Shown here one piece after another: positions 35,111-64,000 of a stretch of DNA of 64,000 nucleotides. The notes under the pieces were generated by a model that saw only the letters and a program-made list of their open reading frames with translations, had not been told where the DNA came from and made no database searches. The stretch comes from Diphasiastrum complanatum (Eukaryota; Streptophyta; Lycopodiopsida; Lycopodiales; Lycopodiaceae). Each line of letters opens with the position of its first letter. Position 1 is the stretch's first letter. The position numbers and the translations under genes are program-made. Location of the stretch: positions 39,982,141-40,046,140 of the forward strand of contig CM055095.1 of the NCBI GenBank assembly GCA_029204225.1, given 5' to 3'.

Positions 35111-36661
35111 GTGGATGAGCAACAACAGGTGCAAGGTGGAACAGAAGATCACTACAAGCCCATTGATCAATCCTATGATCTTGAAGAACTCAAGAGACGA
35201 CATTACCGTGGTGCAGAACAACATTTCGATCATAATGAAGATGATAATGTTGATTATGAGGCCTATGAAGATGTCTATGAAAGTGAAGAAATTGACGAAA
35301 ATGAAGGATGTTCTCTCTATGCCACTACAGGTATGATTGGTCCTTCTTTGATGGGTACATCATTTGTCGATGCAAATGATTTTAAGGAGGGAAGGAATAT
35401 TACTATGGCAAGTGGAGCGACAATTTCCAGTCCCCATGTCAATTTTGTGGGAAGTCTAAAGCCATCAACTCAACAACAGTGGGGCAATATTCATGGAAGA
35501 TCAAATAATAGTGTAGACCCTACTATCAGTAAAGTGACCGGTGGAACAAAGGAAATATTAGGTACACTTTTAACTGCCATACAGGATAGTACCGAATAAA
35601 CGAAACAAACATGGCAATAATTACAAGAAAGGTCAGAGCGAAGATGGGAAGAAATGTACAACAAGATGGCCGCTCGTTTTGACTCTATCTTGCAATGAGC
35701 TGGTATTCCACAATAGCCAATTGATATTCGAACTACTAATCCTGAATTGTGTACCATTGTTGATATCTACGGAACAACGCTTCCTCTAGTCCAAGGGCAA
35801 ACTTCCAAGCCAAAGGCAGATATCGATCGAGATATTTTGAGCAAACAAGATCATGAATCTTCTAATGAAGCTGATGATTTCGAGGAAGAAAACAAAATTC
35901 TTAATATCGATCTATCTTCCACGGAGACAAAACAATATCAGCAAAACACCAATGGAGAAGTGGATGAAGACCAACTTGAGAATCCAAATCAAGTCTTGTT
36001 CGACAATTGTAATGATCATGACCAAGGTCAAAACAAGGAGGTATACTATGAGCAGAACGAACTTCTACAACTGCAGTTAAATCATGGAGTACAATTCGAT
36101 TGCCGAGAATTATGCTATACTCCAAAAATCAGTGGTTATGACCATATTATTGATAATGATCTATATGGAATTATTTCGGAACATGGATTAAGCGAGTGGT
36201 ATAACACTGATGCAAAATTCAAATACCAATACAACAACGAGCTTTTTGATGATGAAATTGGTATTAACATTGCTTCAATGAAGTCAAGAATAAGAGATCC
36301 ATCCAAAGATCTGAAGCAAACTTGCACCAAGCTACCAACTAATGAATCTAATGTGATATTGATGGAAGGAGTTGGTGCAAAATCCTTGAACATTCTTGCA
36401 TTAGAGGATGTCATCAATCCTATCAACAAAGAAAGCAGGTTAACATGGAAACTGAATTCAAAATCGTCAAATTCCTTGTGTACAGATGTCCAAAAAGATT
36501 CCTTCATTGCATGGGATTTGATGAATCCGAATGTGGGATGCATGGCTTTAATAATTGCTCTGGAGCTAGAAATGGATACCACTATCCTACATCAAGGAGC
36601 AATGCATAAGGCTATAGCACCGGATGCAGGGACCAAAAAAGACGCATCTGGAATTGGATAG
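35111..36661 (+). pseudogene. acidic ORF of the LARD-like element, broken by four in-frame stops
   Basis: Two open stretches, up to 35596 and from about 35747 to the TAG at 36661, lie in the same frame with no shift. The 150 bases between them stay in frame but contain TAA, TAA, TGA and TAG. Together they correspond to about 516 codons. The first part is Glu/Asp-rich (residues 20-70); the middle, ERSERRWEEMYNKMAARFDS, could be a helical gag-like segment; the rest is acidic, Asn/Asp-rich and unlike any family I know. No clear ATG opens the frame, so its original start is unknown. Possibly a divergent gag; possibly a captured host sequence. Confidence 0.55.
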
Positions 36662-37057
36662 CCCACCCAATCAAGGAAGATACTAAGGAAGAAGACTTTC
36701 GAATGTCTATTGCTTGGATCCTGTCAACCCATGCAGAACTAATGTAACTTGAGACTTTTCTGTGTTTCATCAATCTCTTCTTTAGTGATCTTATCAAATC
36801 TATGGGATCAGTTGTAGATCAAAAGTTCTTTACGAAGAATTCTCGTTGCAACCTTGTTCTACGACAATAAGCCGAGACAGCAAAATCTGATGAACGGTAG
36901 ATGGCTACTGACAAGAATAATACAAGAAAAGATGTTTCTTTTTCAAGGTGGCCAAATATGATTCGACTATCGCCAAAGGGATTCGTGAAGCATGGCACTT
37001 AACAAAGAGCTACATGGTCTTCATTTTTTAGGACAAAAATGCTTAAAGTAGGGGGAG

Positions 37058-37605
37058 TGTCATGTGCTGCATGTAATTAGCCCATGAGCTTAATAATGAA
37101 TTGCCAAATATGGCCATGGAACTAAAGTAAACTATAGTCATTAGGACAGCTAAAAAGGTGGCTTGAACAACCTCGCTATATTTGTGAATAGCGGACTTGT
37201 AATAATGGTTGTAAGGCCCAAATTAGCCAAATAAGGCCCCAAACTTATAGTAGAGACACAAATGACCACTATAAATAGTTGAGGTCGTGCTAAATTTGGA
37301 GGCTATTGTTCATTTTGTAATTTTGAGTTTTAAGAGATCTTGGAGCTTCTCTTGGAGAGCTTTCTTGATAAAGAAAGTGGTTCATGTGCCTAAAATCACA
37401 TGAGAGCTACGATCATGCTCTAGAATCAGGCCCTATCTTGTGAATGATCAATAATCATGAATAAAGATACCTTACTTTGCTTATTTTGGTGAAGTTTTAC
37501 TATTTTCTTGATTTTTGACTAGTTTCTTGATTTCTTGCATTTCCATTGTAATTTGATGTTTAATGAATGGATTAGATGTTTGAATGCTAAGGTTGGCACA
37601 TGATA
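37058..37605 (+). repeat. 3' LTR of LARD-like element
   Basis: 548 bases, the partner of 33811-34372, preceded by a purine tract at 37045-37057 and followed by the TATTC target duplication. Confidence 0.92.
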
Positions 37606-37610
37606 TATTC

Positions 37611-39769
37611 CACTCTTTTCTCCTCATGTCGATGCTTGATGAGGTAGCTGGTAAGCTACAGGCACACAATGCTCTTCTTTGAGTGGCATGAAGCATGGGT
37701 GGGAGTTTTCCAAGAAGCGTTGTGTAGTCCAAATGGTGAAGTGGCTCTCCCATGTTTTGCCAATCATTGTTGCCCTAGTGGTAGTTGATTTGGTATTTCA
37801 TAGAATTTGAGCGACATATAGGTTGACAACAAATGAGAGTAAGTTAGTGACAGCAAGTGAAAGCAAGCAATTGTTCATTACACCAATGCTTGTAATAAAT
37901 AAATAGAGTTTTACAAGGCACTTGTTGAAATTTGCATTCCACCAATAAGTTTCAATGTTTTTAACTTTTATCCAATTTTTGTTATAAATTTGGAAGTCAA
38001 AAATTTTATTCTATTATTTACTACATCATTTGAATAAGCTCAATGTTTTATAAGCTTGGTTGAAAGTTTTTTACCAACATTGGCATTATATAAACAATTA
38101 CACCCACAAATAAATGCCATACTAGCTTTGCCTGTATGTTATGTCATATAAATAAGCATGGCTATGTACGACCGAATTTATATTCAAAGGTTATACATAA
38201 ATTTCAAAGGGGCATTCTTTAACTTTGACTTTACTCAAAAACTGCCTTTACCAACTTGAATGCTTAAGCTTGCTTTTCCTAGGCTAGGCAAACATACATG
38301 ATACATATTCAAGGTTATAAATTTCAAGGTGTCCTTTGACTTTACTCAAAAACTAACTTGACCAACGTGGATGTGTTGTCTTGCCTTTGCTAGACTAGGT
38401 CAACAAATTCGTTGCTTTGGCAGGACAATACACTTATGGATTATGACCCCAAAGGGGCACCTTACAAATCCCCAAGTTAACTACCCACACTTTTGGAAAA
38501 CTTATCAATGTACTTCTTTTATTGATCAATTGTGGAATAGATAGATGATAGCAAAGAATACTGGACATCGAGATAATTAAATCATTGTGACATGTGACAA
38601 AAGCCATGTTCCAGAGGACCCACGAGGCACACTGAGATAGCTAAATCATCTTGACTTATGATGGTAGCCAGGTTCTAAGGGACCAAGAACATTTTTGCCT
38701 TCAGCTTCCTAGTGCTAAAATGTCCTTGTAAGTCTAAATCTTTGGTTCATTCTTTAGGGCATAATAAGGCATAATTGTTCTTTTTTGTTCACACAAAGCC
38801 AATGGGCTTTGAAGCAAGAGGGCATTATGCCCATAAAGTCCATAGGCTTTGGAGCATGGACATTACGTCCATAAAGACGATAGGCTTTGGAACACAAACC
38901 ACTTTATAGATGCCAAGTGTCCAAAAAAGAAGCAACAAAAATATTTGCTTGCAATTTTTATGTTGGGTTAAAGTCAGATCTGGCTTTATACTTTTTCTGG
39001 GCTCCTACATCCTCAGGCAGGGAAGGGGCCTTTAAAAATGTAAAGCCCTCCCCAAAGGCCTTCACACCTCACAAAATGATTGACATTTTTAGCTACAACC
39101 AACTCAATCCTCAATGGAAGATTGAAGCCAGTACTTTCCATGAGATTATGTTTTCGATGCAACGGCAATTGTGACTTGGAGACTCCAGGTGGCCATAGTT
39201 ATAAACTTATTGACGGTGGAATAAGAGGTTATTGACAAATTGAGCTCCAATCAGTTTTCATTACCTTATATTTAGATATTCCAATTAGAAACAAATATTT
39301 CATCACGTTGCACAGGACATTATTATATTTGATAAGTTGTAGTCATTGAAAATGGTAGACAGAAGAGGCAATCATGTATTTCTGTTTCCAAATTTTCTCT
39401 AATAGTTGAAGAAAATTTACAGCAGATATTCATAGCATCCTCTGAATGAAGATTAGCTAGTTTATTGCCCATACGCAGGTTAAGGTCAATAAAACAAGAG
39501 TAACAGATAATCCAAGGAACCAATTCATACTGAAGGGAATTTAACAATTAATTACAATCTAGCCATGCCCTATACAGAATTTTGTGGCAACTTGAACACT
39601 CACTTATTGGGTAGAGGGCGACAAACAAACGACCAGATACAGGTAACGGTTTGGGGGATGCATACAGAAACACTTTACATTACCAATAACTTTTGACTTC
39701 TTGAGAACCAGCCCTTGAACTGGGACAATCTCTTGCTTTTGACTTCAAGCTGTTCATGCAGATACGAAC
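37611..39769. other. intergenic, with small tandem repeats
   Basis: No gene supported. Degenerate duplications occur at about 38178-38400 (two units near 115 bp sharing TTTACTCAAAAACT and GCTAG(A/G)CTAGG) and at about 38795-38890 (two to three units near 40 bp around CCATAAAGTCCATAGGCTTT). The last few hundred bases should contain the BSD gene 3' UTR and terminator. Confidence 0.55.
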
Positions 39770-63021
<23,252 letters not shown>

Positions 63022-63489
63022 TTTCCAAGGCTGCGGATCGCAAGAAGCTAGCTAAACCCAAATGATTCCCATCAAAATAAAAGGTGGCCTCAAAACTGCT
63101 CCTTTCGCTTGGCTACATGGGTTGATCACTCTGCCTGATCCCCAGACCTATCAGTTCTGGAAACCTCAAGGATTGCCGATTGTTGCAATGCCCCTGGATC
63201 GCTCCCAGCAACCAAACAGCATACGAAGAAATGTGAAGGACTATTTCCTGGGTTGATTTGCTTATGTATGAACGCGCTGTGAGCATTACCAAAACCGAAT
63301 TCCGCTTCTGCGTAGAAAGATCATGTTCCAATCCAACTATATATGCCAATTCGCCACTGCAATCTTCTTCTTCTTCGTGTTCTGTCTGTAGATCCGAATG
63401 CAGAACAGCAATGTCGATGATCGCAACAAATCTCGCTTCCTTCGACAACGCCAGGAAAGACGAAATGTTAGATCCCAAATGGAGCTTAA

Positions 63490-63536
63490 TGATATATATA
63501 CCTTTTAGCCCGCCCCGTTGGATTTCAGCCACGTGA
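63490..63536 (-). promoter_or_regulatory. candidate core promoter of BSD gene (TATA and G-box)
   Basis: The minus strand reads GGTATATATATC at 63491-63502 and, 30 bases upstream, the palindromic G-box CACGTG at 63530-63535. This would give a 5' leader of about 440 bases before the ATG at 63021. No transcript evidence. Confidence 0.45.
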
Positions 63537-64000
63537 TCTATGATATATCTAACGGCTGTGACTCCAAGAGACCTGTGTTGTTGAGATAAGATTGAGATAA
63601 GAGGAGCATAGGGAGGCAGCATTCTCACTCTAGGATCTAGCAAGTGTTCAGTCTATGGTGACGGGATGCCATAACTAGGGACCTTATATAGTAGACTTAA
63701 GTGAGGTCAGTTATCCACAACAAGCGGGTGTGAGTGAGATTAGTACCATGCACAATTGCTTGGGCGGGTCCTATGCCAAGCTCCTATCCCTCCTCGCTGC
63801 CTGGCCCTGCCTAGCCTCGCTCCCTCCTCCAATCTGCGATCTGCCTACGGATCCCTATCTCACGATGCCCTGCCTACGGCCAGATACCTGACCTGCAGTT
63901 TCTTCTCCACCCCTACCTTTGCTCGTGTGTAAGAAGAAAAGAATACCCACCCAGTTGCAAATGAATTAGATGATGGCAGATGCAAAGAACAATTGTGTTG
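63537..64000. other. upstream flank of BSD gene
   Basis: GC-richer than average (CCTGCCTAGCCTCGCTCCC near 63800) with no supported coding sequence. It may hold further promoter elements or the start of another locus to the right. Confidence 0.4.

Larger units (their letters stand above)
33811..37605 (+). mobile_element. non-autonomous LTR retrotransposon (LARD-like)
   Basis: LTRs at 33811-34372 (TGTCATGTGC...GCACATGACA) and 37058-37605 (right end mutated to TGATA). The perfect 5-bp target duplication TATTC is at 33806-33810 and 37606-37610. A tRNA-iMet primer-binding site is at 34377-34388 and a purine tract AAAGTAGGGGGAG abuts the right LTR. The 2.7-kb interior has no recognisable zinc knuckle, protease, integrase, reverse transcriptase or RNase H; it contains one acidic frame broken by stops. 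Such elements depend on enzymes of a partner. The structure is certain; whether the partner is gypsy- or copia-type cannot be told from this. Confidence 0.93.

Noticed and set aside
35597-35746. Rescue of the in-frame stops by fern-type U-to-C RNA editing
   Set aside because: That editing is known from organelle transcripts; this is a nuclear retroelement. Cytosine deamination is the simpler account.
38887-39174. 95-codon plus-strand frame
   Set aside because: No domain, no upstream promoter context and no homologous feel; likely chance in intergenic DNA.
63113-63643. 176-codon minus-strand frame upstream of the BSD start codon
   Set aside because: It overlaps the presumed TATA box, G-box and 5' leader, has no recognisable domain, and composition does not resemble the neighbouring exons. 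Probably chance.

Overview
This is nuclear DNA of a land plant. The evidence is an R2R3-MYB gene with the standard plant exon layout, plant-type EF-hand and BSD-domain genes, Ty1/copia retrotransposons primed by initiator tRNA-Met, and a plant-style Helitron fragment. The very long TE-filled introns, the abundance of long (GA)n tracts and the style of the LINE reverse transcriptase make me suspect a fern or another large-genome vascular plant. That lineage guess is inference; nothing in the window fixes the species.

I support three host genes. (1) An R2R3-MYB gene, plus strand, 10948-12441, three exons of 133, 130 and 985 bp; it resembles the MYB20/42/43/85 group of secondary-wall regulators. 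(2) An intronless two-EF-hand calcium-binding protein gene, plus strand, 28670-29086, with two ABRE/G-box elements and a (TA)n(GA)n tract just upstream. (3) A BSD-domain protein gene, minus strand, 63021 to 39770. It has six exons (338 codons) spread over 23 kb, and its introns of 7.5 and 13.5 kb hold most of the mobile DNA of the right half. I rebuilt exons 1-6 from splice sites, phase and family similarity. Two host-derived relics are also present: a CAF1-type deadenylase fragment (about 1386-1890, minus) and an Hsp110/Hsp70-14-like fragment (about 29780-30460, minus).

The rest is mostly mobile DNA. Left part (3-31 kb): four degraded copia elements and one structurally intact one (17128-22988, 1316-codon gag-pol, 653-bp LTRs with 3 differences, 5-bp target duplication) nested inside the integrase of an older copia. 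Middle (33.8-37.6 kb): a non-autonomous LTR element with a perfect target duplication and one broken acidic reading frame, but no recognisable pol. Right part: BSD intron 2 holds four pieces of one LINE family, a Helitron Rep fragment and a small LTR element with a composite interior; intron 1 holds microsatellites, a dispersed LTR-like repeat and a palindrome cluster.

Other structures are long (GA)n, (CT)n(CA)n and (TG)n microsatellites, several local tandem duplications, a 26-bp perfect fold-back at 31857-31960, and three GC-rich clusters built from short palindromes (GACGTC, GGTACC and GGTTCGAACC types). I saw no rRNA or tRNA gene, CRISPR array or bacterial-type system.
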